This document shows positions 1-7,553 of a stretch of 14,031 nt of DNA, piece after piece. The position numbers and the translations under genes were made by a program. The notes under the pieces were generated by a model. It was not told the origin of the DNA, made no database searches, and was given only the letters and a program-made list of their open reading frames with translations. This DNA comes from Nitrospinota bacterium (GTDB lineage Bacteria; UBA8248), in assembly GCA_003506735.1 (NCBI GenBank), contig DNYS01000113.1, positions 1 to 14,031 of the forward strand. Direction: 5' to 3'. Every line of letters begins with the position of its first letter. The first letter of the stretch is position 1.

Positions 1-5
1 GGATC

Positions 6-920
6 ATGAAGAGAGCCAGGATGGAACTGCACGCGATACTGGACGCGGGCCGGAAGACCTTCCGGTGGTCCTTGAACAGGTCAATCGGCGTGCTGAAATA
101 CATTGCCGGAAATTTAAAAGCGGGCGCTTTTTCCCGGACGATTTACCGGGCGGGATATACCAGCCAGAATTCGGCGATAACGCTGGGGAGATATCTGAAA
201 GATTCCTTCGGGCGGGGCAAAAAACAGGCGGAGAGGGCGCTGAAAGACGCGGGATACAAGGCCACGCGGGTGGCGAGAGCCATTCGCGACGCCTACGGCT
301 TCGTGACGGGAAGGGGCCTCGCGAAAATATCCAGTGTCCGTTGGACGGAAATACGATATCAGTACAAGGTGCATAGCGATAAAATTCGTTGGACCCTGGG
401 GAACAAAGGCCGCACCCTGACCGGATATCTCCCCCGCCGGATTTATCAGTGCGGGCCTCCCTGGCCGGCACCCGCCGCAAAAGTGGACGTCGATATCCGG
501 ACAGGCCGGAAGGTGTCGTTCCAGGTCACCGATTCGAGAGGAATCGTTATCGGTGTGGCGGGGGATGGCTTGAGCGTTAACAAAGAGATAGTCCAACCTA
601 GCGAAGGGGTGTTCGAAAATAAAAACAAGACGGTGCAATTCCAGTTCGTCCTCAAAGATTCGAACCGGAGAAGGCCATTTCCCATCCGCGGATTCGATAC
701 GGAAATCCTCGTCGGAAAGACCTCAGACAAAAGCGGCAATCTCCGCTACCAGCTGATTCCGCATCCCAACGGCACCGAGGACAATACGTGCTTCTGCGCC
801 GTAACCTCTAAAAAATTGTGCGCGTCGAAAGCCGGCGTTACCGACCTCCGTCTCATTCGTATCAACGAACCCAAAAAAGATAAGGACAGTGCCGGGCGGT
901 GGTACACCGAATGGACCTGA
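6..920 (+). CDS. Hypothetical basic protein with helical repeats, probably partial
   Basis: Not recognised as a named family. The frame is open to the left edge of the window, so the true start may lie upstream; ATG at 6 and ATG at 21 are both possible and neither has a strong ribosome site. Residues about 11-98 contain short helical repeats: the clearest are AGYTSQNSAITLGRYLKDSFG-type (residues 47-69) and LKDAGYKATRVARAIRDAYG (79-98), with a weaker copy near 11-28. From about residue 158 the sequence is polar and probably beta-rich, with three cysteines near residues 263-273 (CFC...C). The protein is strongly basic. Codon use is less GC-biased than the neighbouring enzymes, with AT-rich stretches, which could mean recent acquisition. 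I recall AGY/FG helical repeats in large secreted or surface bacterial proteins, but that link is inference. It converges on rsmI. Confidence 0.6.
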   Translation: MKRARMELHAILDAGRKTFRWSLNRSIGVLKYIAGNLKAGAFSRTIYRAGYTSQNSAITLGRYLKDSFGRGKKQAERALKDAGYKATRVARAIRDAYGFVTGRGLAKISSVRWTEIRYQYKVHSDKIRWTLGNKGRTLTGYLPRRIYQCGPPWPAPAAKVDVDIRTGRKVSFQVTDSRGIVIGVAGDGLSVNKEIVQPSEGVFENKNKTVQFQFVLKDSNRRRPFPIRGFDTEILVGKTSDKSGNLRYQLIPHPNGTEDNTCFCAVTSKKLCASKAGVTDLRLIRINEPKKDKDSAGRWYTEWT

Positions 921-1099
921 GATAAATGGGTTCAAACCGGGAACAATACGGGTGAATGGCGGGATGCGGGCTGGAAAAAGTCGTGCCTCGGGACCGCCAT
1001 CGACTTCAAATTCCCTCCGAGGCCCCAGCAACAGACCCGGAGCAGGCGGCGCAGCCGAGGAAGCCGCCGGAGGCGCCGGAAGTAAATCCCGCTTTCGGT

Positions 1100-1122
1100 C
1101 GGGCGCAGGGGGTATCCGCCCG
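1100..1122 (+). terminator. Possible terminator hairpin between convergent genes
   Basis: CGGGCG (1100-1105) pairs with CGCCCG (1117-1122) around an 11-nt loop. On the plus strand it is followed by GATTATTTCTCC, which is moderately T-rich, so it could end transcription from the plus-strand gene that stops at 920. On the minus strand it lies directly after the rsmI stop codon but has no T-tract. The rest of 921-1124 shows no gene that I can support. Confidence 0.3.
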
Positions 1123-1124
1123 GA

Positions 1125-1829
1125 TTATTTCTCCAACCGCTTGGGCGCGAACAGGAGGACGCATTCGCCCTTGACGGTTCTTCCCTTCAATTTTTCGGTG
1201 AGTTCGGCGGCCGTTCCGCGCAGGAATTCCTCGTGCAGCTTGGTGAGCTCGCGCGCCAGAACCAGGGGCCGGGCGGGGGCGCGCTTGGATATTTCCTCGA
1301 TCAGCCGGACGGCGCGATGCGGCGATTCGAACAGGACCACCGTGCGATCTTCTTCGAGCAATTCCTCCAGCCTGCGCCAGCGCCGCTCGCCCTTTTGGGG
1401 CAAAAACCCCTCGAACACGAACCGGTCGGTCGGAAGGCCAGACGCCACCAGCGCGGCCATGACCGCCGAAGGCCCCGGCACGGGAACGACAGAGACCCCC
1501 CGGTCCAGCGCCGCTCGCACCACCCGGTAGGCGGGATCGGAAATTCCCGGCGTGCCCGCGTCCGAGACCACCGCGATCCGTTCGCCCGCCTTGGCCCTTT
1601 CGGCGAGCTGGTCGGCGCGCCTGGTTTCGTTGTGCTCGTGGTAGCTGATTAACCGCTTTTTGATGGAAAGGCGGGAGAGGAGAAGCCCGGTCCGGCGGGT
1701 GTCCTCGCAGGCCACCACGTCGCAGGCTTCGATAATCTGCCGCTGGCGATCGGAGATGTCCCCGAGGTTTCCGATGGGGGTGGCGACCAGATAAATTCCG
1801 GCGGGCAGGCTTTCCGGCTCTTGCGCCAT
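1125..1829 (-). CDS. rsmI: 16S rRNA (cytidine(1402)-2'-O)-methyltransferase RsmI
   Basis: RsmI uses S-adenosylmethionine to methylate the ribose of C1402 in the decoding centre of 16S rRNA. The 234-residue protein has the family landmarks in order: LVATPIGNLGDIS near residues 14-25, the CEDTRRTGLLL segment at 41-51, SDAGTPGISDP at 89-99 and the VPGPSA loop at 117-122, all part of the tetrapyrrole-methylase-type fold. I chose ATG at 1829 because GGGAGGG lies about six bases upstream; an in-frame GTG at 1856 would add nine residues. It is shorter than the E. coli enzyme (about 286 residues) and ends soon after the methylase core, so the small C-terminal extension is missing. It is the last gene of the minus-strand run, 57 nt after the CoA transferase. 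Confidence 0.93.
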   Translation of the reverse strand: MAQEPESLPAGIYLVATPIGNLGDISDRQRQIIEACDVVACEDTRRTGLLLSRLSIKKRLISYHEHNETRRADQLAERAKAGERIAVVSDAGTPGISDPAYRVVRAALDRGVSVVPVPGPSAVMAALVASGLPTDRFVFEGFLPQKGERRWRRLEELLEEDRTVVLFESPHRAVRLIEEISKRAPARPLVLARELTKLHEEFLRGTAAELTEKLKGRTVKGECVLLFAPKRLEK

Positions 1830-1886
1830 CCGTCGCCCTCCCGGCGGGGGGTTCACTTCAACACGAATCGGGCTGGTGTCCGTCCC

Positions 1887-3089
1887 TCAGCCTACGATGC
1901 CCTCTTCCCGGAGCCGGCCGGTTTCCCCGGCGCTCTTTCCGAGTTCTTTCATGACTTCGTCGGTGTGCTGGCCCAGGGTGGGCGCGGGCTTTCGAACGAT
2001 GCCGGGCGTGCCGGAAAGTTGGGGGGGAAACCCGAGCACCCGCGTCGCGCCGGCTGCGGGATGCTCCACATCGACGGCCATCCCGCGTGCCTTGATCTGG
2101 GGATGATCGAAGGTCTCAGCCATGTTGAGGATGGGGCCGCAGGGCACGCCCTCGGCCTCGAGGCGCTGGAGCCAGCTGGCGCGGGTGTCGCTCCCGAACG
2201 CCTCCTCCAATTCCTCGGCGAGCTTGAGGTAGTTAACCGCCCGGTCCTTGTCGGTCTTGTATTCGTCCCTCTCCATCAGATCCTCGCGGCCCATGGCTTT
2301 GCAGGTGCGCTCCCAGTTGGGCTGGTTCGCGGCGCCCAGGACGATGTAGCCGTCCGAGCATTTAAACGCCTGGTAGGGGGCGGTCACCTCGTGCGCCGAG
2401 CCGCGCGGCACGGGAACCTCGCCTTCGGGGAAAAACTGGGAGGACTGCCAGAAGGTGTAGCCCAGGCCGGCGTCCACGAGAGAGGTGTCGATTTTCTGTC
2501 CCTCGCCGGTGCGCTGTTTATGGATGTAGGCGGAAAGGATGGAAAAGGCCGTGTATATCCCGGCGTTCAGGTCGCAGAGGGGAACCGGAATCTTGACCGG
2601 GGGGCGGCCGGGCTCGCCGGTGAAGCTCATCAGGCTGGAGAGGCCCTGGGCCACGAGGTCGAAGCCGCCCTTCTCCCGGAAGGGACCGGTGTGACCGTAA
2701 CCCGAGATCGAAGCGTAGATCAGCCCGGAGTTGGCCTTGCGGAGATCCTCGTAGCCGAGGCCGAGGCGGTCCATGGTGCCGGGGCGGAAGTTTTCGATGA
2801 GGGCGTCGGCGCTCCGGGCCAGCTCGATGAGCAGGGCGCGGCCCTTTTGGGACTTGAGGTTGAGGGCGATGCTCCGCTTGTTGCGGTTCAGGTTCATGAA
2901 GCCATAGCCCTCGCCGCCGGCGAAGTAGCGGCCCATACGGCGGGCGTCGTCGCCGCCGGCGGGCTTTTCGACCTTGATGACGTCGGCCCCCATGTCGCCC
3001 AGAAGGGCGCCGCAGAACGGGCCGGCCATGATCTGGCACACCTCGAGAATGCGGACGCCCTCGAGGGCGCCGCCCGGCTGCGGGATCAT
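1887..3089 (-). CDS. CaiB/BaiF family (family III) CoA transferase
   Basis: Family III CoA transferases move CoA between an acyl-CoA and a free carboxylic acid through an aspartyl-CoA thioester. The family signature is clear: RILEVCQIMAGPFCGALLGD and GADVIKVEKP near the N-terminus, NRNKRSIALNLK, the ENFRPGTMDRLGLGY segment, and the VPLCDLNAG stretch whose Asp (residue 173 from this start) matches the catalytic Asp of formyl-CoA transferase. The length of 400 residues is normal. The ATG at 3089 lies seven nucleotides after the stop of the preceding crotonase gene, with GGGGAG upstream; a TTG at 3110 would instead overlap that gene by 14 nt. Close linkage to the crotonase suggests one acyl-CoA pathway, but the substrate cannot be read from sequence. 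Confidence 0.93.
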   Translation of the reverse strand: MIPQPGGALEGVRILEVCQIMAGPFCGALLGDMGADVIKVEKPAGGDDARRMGRYFAGGEGYGFMNLNRNKRSIALNLKSQKGRALLIELARSADALIENFRPGTMDRLGLGYEDLRKANSGLIYASISGYGHTGPFREKGGFDLVAQGLSSLMSFTGEPGRPPVKIPVPLCDLNAGIYTAFSILSAYIHKQRTGEGQKIDTSLVDAGLGYTFWQSSQFFPEGEVPVPRGSAHEVTAPYQAFKCSDGYIVLGAANQPNWERTCKAMGREDLMERDEYKTDKDRAVNYLKLAEELEEAFGSDTRASWLQRLEAEGVPCGPILNMAETFDHPQIKARGMAVDVEHPAAGATRVLGFPPQLSGTPGIVRKPAPTLGQHTDEVMKELGKSAGETGRLREEGIVG

Positions 3090-3096
3090 CGGCGGC

Positions 3097-3909
3097 TTAT
3101 CTCCCCTCAAAGCCCGGGTCGCGCTTGGTCAAGAACGCGTCCACGCCCTCTTTGAAATCGGCGGTGTCGAAGCAGGTGAACTGCTTGGCGAGGTCTTCCT
3201 CGGTGAGCGAAGCGAGGGAGGGATCGAAGAGGATGGTCTTGACGAATTCCTTGTGCAGCCGCTGGACGAGCGGGGCGAGGGAGGCGATTCGCCCGGCGGT
3301 CTCCGTGGCGGTTTTCTCCACCTCATCGTCCGGAACCACCCGGGCGAGAAATCCCGCGCCGAGCATCTCGGCGGCCGAGAAAAGGCGCGCCGTCAGGAGC
3401 ATGTCCAGCGTGCGCGCGGGCCCTATCGATTGGACGAAGCGCCGGAGCTCGGAGTATCCGGCCACGAGGCCCAGCTTCGCCACGGGCACCCCGAAGCGGC
3501 TCGATTCGCCCGCGATGCGGATGTCGGTCGCGGCGGCGAGCTCGATCCCCCCGCCCACGCAGGCGCCCCGGATCGAGGAAACGGTGGGCTTGGAGAAATT
3601 TCCTATGGCGTCGAGGCCGGGCAGGAATCCCTCAGCGTATTTACGTGCCTGCTCCGAGTTCGAGCGCTCCTCGGCGAAGCGGGCGATGTCCGCCCCGGCG
3701 GAGAAGGCGCGGTCCCCGGCCCCTTTGAACACCAGGACGCGCACGCTCTCGTCCCGATCCAGGCGCGGAACGAGGCGGGCGAGCTCTCCCCACATCTCAA
3801 GCTCGAGGGCGTTCATCCGCTCGGGATGGTTGAACGTGACGATGGCGATCGATTCCTCCCGGCGGAGCAGCAGCTTCCCGCCAGCGAATTCTTCCTGGGG
3901 CCCAGTCAA
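3097..3909 (-). CDS. Enoyl-CoA hydratase/isomerase (crotonase) family protein
   Basis: Crotonase-fold enzymes bind acyl-CoA and stabilise an enolate in an oxyanion hole. This 270-residue protein shows FNHPERMNAL near residue 26, the FSAGADI loop at 69-75 and RGACVGGGIELAAATDIRIA at 114-133, which form the CoA and oxyanion site. The first catalytic Glu of hydratases (in FGxPE) is Val143 here (FGVPV), and the second position appears to be Asp169 (LDMLLT), so classical hydration is doubtful; isomerase, decarboxylase or hydrolase activity is possible. I chose TTG at 3909 because GGGGAGG precedes it and the conserved domain starts just after; the frame stays open upstream to 4065 but that part overlaps iscX and looks unrelated. 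It starts 41 nt after iscX and is followed at once by a CoA transferase. Confidence 0.9.
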   Translation of the reverse strand: MTGPQEEFAGGKLLLRREESIAIVTFNHPERMNALELEMWGELARLVPRLDRDESVRVLVFKGAGDRAFSAGADIARFAEERSNSEQARKYAEGFLPGLDAIGNFSKPTVSSIRGACVGGGIELAAATDIRIAGESSRFGVPVAKLGLVAGYSELRRFVQSIGPARTLDMLLTARLFSAAEMLGAGFLARVVPDDEVEKTATETAGRIASLAPLVQRLHKEFVKTILFDPSLASLTEEDLAKQFTCFDTADFKEGVDAFLTKRDPGFEGR

Positions 3910-3950
3910 CGATGCGCCTCCCCAATCCAGGGGCCGGGACCTCGGCCCGG

Positions 3951-4169
3951 CTACGCTCCCTGCTCTTCGCGAAATTCCTCGAGCCAGGCCATCTGGATCG
4001 CTTCGAGCTTGCCTTCGGTGGAAATCATCGGATCGTCCTCGAACTCCTCGAGGTCGATAACCCACTGGTGAAGATCGGTGAAGCGGACTTTGAGCGGATC
4101 GACGCCCGGATGGTTCTCCGACAGGGCGATTCCGATGTCCTCGGAATCATCCCACTTGAATTTTTCCAA
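3951..4169 (-). CDS. iscX: Fe-S cluster assembly protein IscX
   Basis: IscX is a small acidic protein that binds IscS and iron and modulates the rate of cluster assembly. The 72-residue product carries the family hallmarks: FKWDDSEDIG at the N-terminus, VDPLKVRFTDLHQWVIDLEEF in the middle and KLEAIQMAWLEEF near the C-terminus, close to the E. coli protein in length and motif order. I chose TTG at 4169 because GGGGGAG lies about six bases upstream and the start matches the family; an in-frame GTG at 4184 would add five residues. It follows ferredoxin by 20 nt, the usual last position of the isc operon. It is followed after 41 nt by an acyl-CoA enzyme gene rather than by a terminator. Confidence 0.93.
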   Translation of the reverse strand: MEKFKWDDSEDIGIALSENHPGVDPLKVRFTDLHQWVIDLEEFEDDPMISTEGKLEAIQMAWLEEFREEQGA

Positions 4170-4189
4170 AACCCGCTCCCCCACCCGCC

Positions 4190-4540
4190 TTAATGGGCCT
4201 CGTGGGCCGCGTCGGGGCCCTCTTGAACCAAATTCACGTTCCAGAACGGCACCTCGATCTCGATGACCTGGTCCGTATCCTCCTGCAGCACGCACTGACA
4301 CGCCAGGCGGCTTGTCAGATCCACATCGCGCGCGTTGTCGAGCTGATCCTCTTCCTCTTCCTCGGCTTCGGGAAACAGGTCGAATCCCTCCCGGACCTTT
4401 ACATGACAGGTCGAACACGCGCAAACCCCTCCGCAGGCATGGTCGAGATCAAAGCTGTTATCCAGGGCAATTTCCAGAATATTCTGGCCCACCTGAATTT
4501 CGAGTGTTATGTCTTCGTCGATAAAATGAAGTTTCGCCAT
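4190..4540 (-). CDS. fdx: ISC-type [2Fe-2S] ferredoxin
   Basis: This is the adrenodoxin-like ferredoxin of the Isc system, which donates electrons during cluster assembly on IscU. The cluster ligands are visible in the pattern CX5CX2C (CGGVCACSTC, residues 36, 42 and 45 from this start) and the distal Cys in SRLACQ (residue 81). The acidic stretch PEAEEEEEDQLDNA between them is typical of the group. The length of 116 residues is normal. ATG at 4540 follows a GGGGAAGG sequence; a GTG at 4543 directly before it is also in frame. Extra cysteines at residues 40 and 83 are also seen in related ferredoxins. It lies 36 nt after hscA and 20 nt before iscX. Confidence 0.95.
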   Translation of the reverse strand: MAKLHFIDEDITLEIQVGQNILEIALDNSFDLDHACGGVCACSTCHVKVREGFDLFPEAEEEEEDQLDNARDVDLTSRLACQCVLQEDTDQVIEIEVPFWNVNLVQEGPDAAHEAH

Positions 4541-4555
4541 CACCTTCCCCGATTT

Positions 4556-4575
4556 GAAAACCGCCGCTCCGGCGG
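4556..4575 (-). terminator. GC hairpin with short T-tract between hscA and fdx
   Basis: Read on the minus strand, CCGCC-GGAGC-GGCGG (4575-4561) is followed by TTTTC (4560-4556). The stem is five G-C pairs and begins one base after the hscA stop codon. This resembles a weak intrinsic terminator, and it lies just before the fdx ribosome site. The short T-tract suggests partial termination or an RNA-stability element rather than a full stop. Confidence 0.4.
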
Positions 4576-4576
4576 A

Positions 4577-6412
4577 TCAGTCTTTCATGGCCTCGCTCAG
4601 GCGTTTGTTGGCCAGAGCTTCTTTTAAGACCCCATCCATCATGCGCTCTGCAAGGGGGCGGGTCACTTCGTTGAGGGCATCGATCCTGTCTCGAATCAGC
4701 CGGTAATCATCGCCCTCCAATAAATCCTCCAGTTCCGAAATGGCTTTCTCGATCGCGGCGCGCTCGTCCTCGCCGGTATTCTCCTCTCCGTAGCCGCCCA
4801 GCGCCCGCAGCGTCACCGCAACAACGGATTCCGCCTCGGTGCGGGCTTCGAGAAGCTGGCGAGCGAGGATGTCGGCCTCGGCATGCTCGAAGGACTCAAG
4901 AAGCATCCGCTCCACCTGCTCGTCGGTCAGCCCGTAGGAGGGCCGGACCTCGACCGTGGCCGCTTTTCCGCTCCGCAGGTCGCGCGCCGTGACGTTCAGG
5001 ATTCCGTTGGCGTCGAGCAAAAACGTCACTTCGATCCGGGCCATCCCGGCCGGCGCCGGATCGATGCCCAGAACAAACCGGGCCAACGAGCGATTGTCCT
5101 TGATCAGCTCGCGCTCCCCCTGGAGAACGTGAATATCGACGCCGGTCTGGTTGTCCTTGAAGGTGGTGAACACCTCGCGCTGGCTCGTGGGGATCGTGGT
5201 GTTGCGCGGTATGATCCAGCCCATCGCGCCCCCCACCGTCTCGATGCCGAGCGAAAGGGGGGTCACATCGAGAAGGAGCATGTCCGAGCGGCCCCCCGCG
5301 AGAATATCCGCCTGCACCGCTGCCCCCAGTGCTACGACCTCATCGGGATTTATGTCCGAATGCGGCTCTTTTCCGAAAAGATCGGCCACCAGCCGCCGGA
5401 CGAGAGGCATCCGCGTCGAACCGCCCACCAGGACCACCTCGTCCACCCCGCTCTCCTCCACCCCGGCGTCCTTGAGCGCCCTGCGGCAGGGCGCCGCCGT
5501 GCGATCCACGATGGGAGAGAGAATCCCCTCCATCTCCTCGCGGGTCATTTTTCTCCGGAACGAAAGCGGGATACCGCCCGGATTTTCCAGGATAATTTCG
5601 GTTTCTTCCCCGGCGGTCAGCTCGCACTTGGCCTTTTCCGCCGCCAGCACAAACTGCCCCACCGCCAACAGGTCGGTTCCCGGATCGGTCCCCGATTCGG
5701 CGTCCGCCAGCTCGATCAGATAATCCGCAATCGCGCGGTCGAAATCGTCGCCGCCCAGGTGGGTGTCCCCGCCCGTCGCCAGAACCTCGAAAATGCCGTC
5801 CTTCACCCGGAGAACCGAAATGTCGAAGGTCCCGCCGCCCAAATCGTAGACGGCAACGATGCCCCGGTTGCGCTCGTGCAGCCCGTAGGCCAGGGAGGCC
5901 GCCGTTGGCTCGTTGACGATGCGGAGTACATCGAGCCCCGCCAGCAGTCCGGCATCCTTCGTCGCCTGCCGCTGGGCGTCGTTGAAATACGCCGGAACGG
6001 TGATGACCGCCCGCTGGACGGAATACCCCAGCTCCCGCTCGGCACGGTTTTTGAGCTCGCGCAATATCAAAGCGCTGATCTCGGGAGCGCTGTAGGAGCG
6101 TCCCCGCGCTTTTACATAGACGGCCTCTTTGTGATCCGGATCCGCTTCGAACGGAAGGTGCCGAAACTCATCCCGAACGTCTTCGTAGCTCTGGCCCATG
6201 AACCTTTTGATCGAAAAAACCGTATCGCGGGCGTTTTTGGCGCGATCGGCGCGGGCCTTTCCGCCCAGCAGCACCCGGCCGGAGTGAAAGCTCACCACCG
6301 AAGGAAGCAGCCCGCTCTCCCCTTCGGGAGCGATCACCGACGGACTGCCCTCTTTCATGACGGCGACCAGGCTGTTCGTCGTTCCGAGATCGATTCCGAT
6401 GATGTCGCTCAT
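4577..6412 (-). CDS. hscA: Hsp70-type chaperone HscA (Fe-S cluster transfer)
   Basis: HscA is the specialised Hsp70 that, with HscB, binds the LPPVK motif of IscU and drives cluster release using ATP. The protein has 611 residues, close to the E. coli length of about 616. The nucleotide-binding domain shows [10 protein letters not shown] at 5-14, [17 protein letters not shown] at 139-155, [12 protein letters not shown] at 167-178 and DLGGGTFD at 190-197. The [11 protein letters not shown] linker leads into the peptide-binding domain ([29 protein letters not shown]) and a helical lid. ATG at 6412 overlaps the end of hscB by four bases (ATGA), so translation is probably coupled; the frame continues upstream but that part overlaps hscB in another frame. 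Position after hscB distinguishes it from DnaK. Confidence 0.96.
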   Translation of the reverse strand: MSDIIGIDLGTTNSLVAVMKEGSPSVIAPEGESGLLPSVVSFHSGRVLLGGKARADRAKNARDTVFSIKRFMGQSYEDVRDEFRHLPFEADPDHKEAVYVKARGRSYSAPEISALILRELKNRAERELGYSVQRAVITVPAYFNDAQRQATKDAGLLAGLDVLRIVNEPTAASLAYGLHERNRGIVAVYDLGGGTFDISVLRVKDGIFEVLATGGDTHLGGDDFDRAIADYLIELADAESGTDPGTDLLAVGQFVLAAEKAKCELTAGEETEIILENPGGIPLSFRRKMTREEMEGILSPIVDRTAAPCRRALKDAGVEESGVDEVVLVGGSTRMPLVRRLVADLFGKEPHSDINPDEVVALGAAVQADILAGGRSDMLLLDVTPLSLGIETVGGAMGWIIPRNTTIPTSQREVFTTFKDNQTGVDIHVLQGERELIKDNRSLARFVLGIDPAPAGMARIEVTFLLDANGILNVTARDLRSGKAATVEVRPSYGLTDEQVERMLLESFEHAEADILARQLLEARTEAESVVAVTLRALGGYGEENTGEDERAAIEKAISELEDLLEGDDYRLIRDRIDALNEVTRPLAERMMDGVLKEALANKRLSEAMKD

Positions 6413-7059
6413 GGCACTTCTTCCAGCGCTTGGTTCACGCTTCTGAGAATATTGTCGATATAATTCCGAAGCCCCAGGACGGACCGCAGTTTGTCGATTA
6501 CCTCGGCGGGAGGCTCGTCGCCGGCATCGACCGCCCGGTCCCAGCGCTCTCCCAAATCCTCCAGGGCCGCGCGCTGGCCGGCCCGCTGCGCACCGAAGCA
6601 TTCTTTCGCCGCCTCGAGACGCAGCCGGATATTTTTTGCCTCCTCCGCGTCGTCCTCGCAACACTTGTACTCGTCGGCCGCCTCCTGGGCTTCGAATATT
6701 TCCTCCAGCAGGTCCACGGGCGGGCGGGAGTCGTTTTCCTCCAGCTTTCCGCTTTCCAGTTCGACGAGATATACCGCCCTTATAATCGGGTCTTTCAGTG
6801 TTTTGTAAGCGCCGTTGAGGCGGGCGGAGGCTTCGAGGCTGAGAATCCGCTTGGAGGCAGAGGCGTTCATGAAAAAATCGGGATGAAGCCTCCGGCTGAG
6901 ATCGTAATACCTGGTTTCGAGGGCGGCTCCATCGAGCGTCATTTTTCTCGGCAGGCCAAAAAAGGCGAAATGATCCAACCCAGCGGGGATTGGATGTATT
7001 TCCCCGTTTTCGCCGAATACCGAGAAAGCCGCGTTATTTTTGGTTCCTGTCTGATCCAT
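6409..7059 (-). CDS. hscB: Fe-S assembly J-domain co-chaperone HscB
   Basis: HscB brings the IscU-cluster complex to HscA and stimulates its ATPase. The J-domain is clear: [13 protein letters not shown] from residue 29, and the HPD motif in RRLHPDFF at 59-61, followed by [25 protein letters not shown], which is typical of HscB. The C-terminal helical bundle runs to the end. The protein has 216 residues against about 171 in E. coli, because of a 28-residue N-terminal extension ([17 protein letters not shown]) and a longer C-terminal part. ATG at 7059 was chosen; an in-frame TTG at 7074 would add five residues and neither has a strong ribosome site. The stop overlaps the hscA start. A terminator-like hairpin lies upstream. 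Confidence 0.93.
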   Translation of the reverse strand: MDQTGTKNNAAFSVFGENGEIHPIPAGLDHFAFFGLPRKMTLDGAALETRYYDLSRRLHPDFFMNASASKRILSLEASARLNGAYKTLKDPIIRAVYLVELESGKLEENDSRPPVDLLEEIFEAQEAADEYKCCEDDAEEAKNIRLRLEAAKECFGAQRAGQRAALEDLGERWDRAVDAGDEPPAEVIDKLRSVLGLRNYIDNILRSVNQALEEVP

Positions 7060-7115
7060 TTTCCATGCCGGCAAAAGGCCCCGGGGTGCGTAAACCGAAC
7101 AAGGCGTCCGGTCTC

Positions 7116-7172
7116 AAAAAAAACGCGTCTCGCACACCCGTCCCATCGACGGGGGCGAAGCGCGTTTAAAAA
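7116..7172 (-). terminator. Strong terminator-like hairpin between iscA and hscB
   Basis: On the minus strand the AAACGCG arm (about 7167-7161) pairs with CGCGTTT. Inside it, TTCGC pairs with GCGA plus a wobble, and CCCGTC pairs with GACGGG around a five-base loop. The stem runs straight into eight T residues (7123-7116), the layout of an intrinsic terminator. It starts 9-14 nt after the iscA stop codon and lies upstream of hscB, so it should end or attenuate iscRSUA transcription before the chaperone genes. On the plus strand the same stem is followed by TTTAAAAA, so activity in that direction would be weaker. I see no convincing promoter between it and hscB. Confidence 0.75.
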
Positions 7173-7180
7173 CCCAACCG

Positions 7181-7534
7181 CTAGATCGAAAAACTCTCTC
7201 CGCAGCCGCAAGCCTGACGGGCGTTGGGGTTCTTGAAGGTGAAACCCTTCCCCGAAAGGCCGTCTTCGTAATCGAGGGTGGTTCCCGCCAGAAAAAGAAT
7301 GCTTTTTTTATCGACAACGATTCGTACGCCGCCCTTTTCGATCACGGTATCCATCATGCCGATGGTGCTGGCGTCCTCAAACTGGAGGACATACGAAAGA
7401 CCCGAACATCCGCCTCCCCGGACCCCGACACGGACAATCGAATCGGTCTTGCCATCGTTTTCCAGGAATCGCGTGATGTTCTCGACGGCCTTATCGGTCA
7501 CTTCAATAGATCGTTTTTTCTCTGCAAGTTCCAC
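7181..7534 (-). CDS. iscA: A-type Fe-S carrier protein IscA
   Basis: IscA is a HesB-family A-type carrier that binds iron or Fe-S clusters and passes them to target proteins. The three ligand cysteines are present: GGGCSGLSY (Cys43 from this start) and the C-terminal CGCGESFSI (Cys109 and Cys111). ITRFLEND and VDKKSILFLAGTTLDYEDGLSGKGFTFKNPNA are typical of the family. I prefer GTG at 7534 because GGGTGA lies about six bases upstream; an in-frame GTG at 7543 would add three residues but its AAAGG sequence touches the start codon. The product has 117 residues, slightly longer than E. coli IscA (107) because of the N-terminus. It lies 83 nt after iscU and is followed by a strong terminator-like hairpin. 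Confidence 0.95.
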   Translation of the reverse strand: MELAEKKRSIEVTDKAVENITRFLENDGKTDSIVRVGVRGGGCSGLSYVLQFEDASTIGMMDTVIEKGGVRIVVDKKSILFLAGTTLDYEDGLSGKGFTFKNPNARQACGCGESFSI

Positions 7535-7553
7535 GATTTTCACCCTTTATTAA

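Noticed and set aside
1821..3155. Long plus-strand open frame opposite the CoA transferase gene
   Set aside because: It is antisense to a clear CaiB-family gene, shows no known motif, and is expected from the third-position GC bias of the real gene.
4883..6463. Long plus-strand open frame opposite hscA
   Set aside because: It mirrors the hscA coding region, has low-complexity composition and no domain; a codon-bias shadow.
7060..7115. Promoter for hscB after the iscA terminator
   Set aside because: No pair of -35 and -10 hexamers with acceptable spacing could be found in this short GC-rich stretch.
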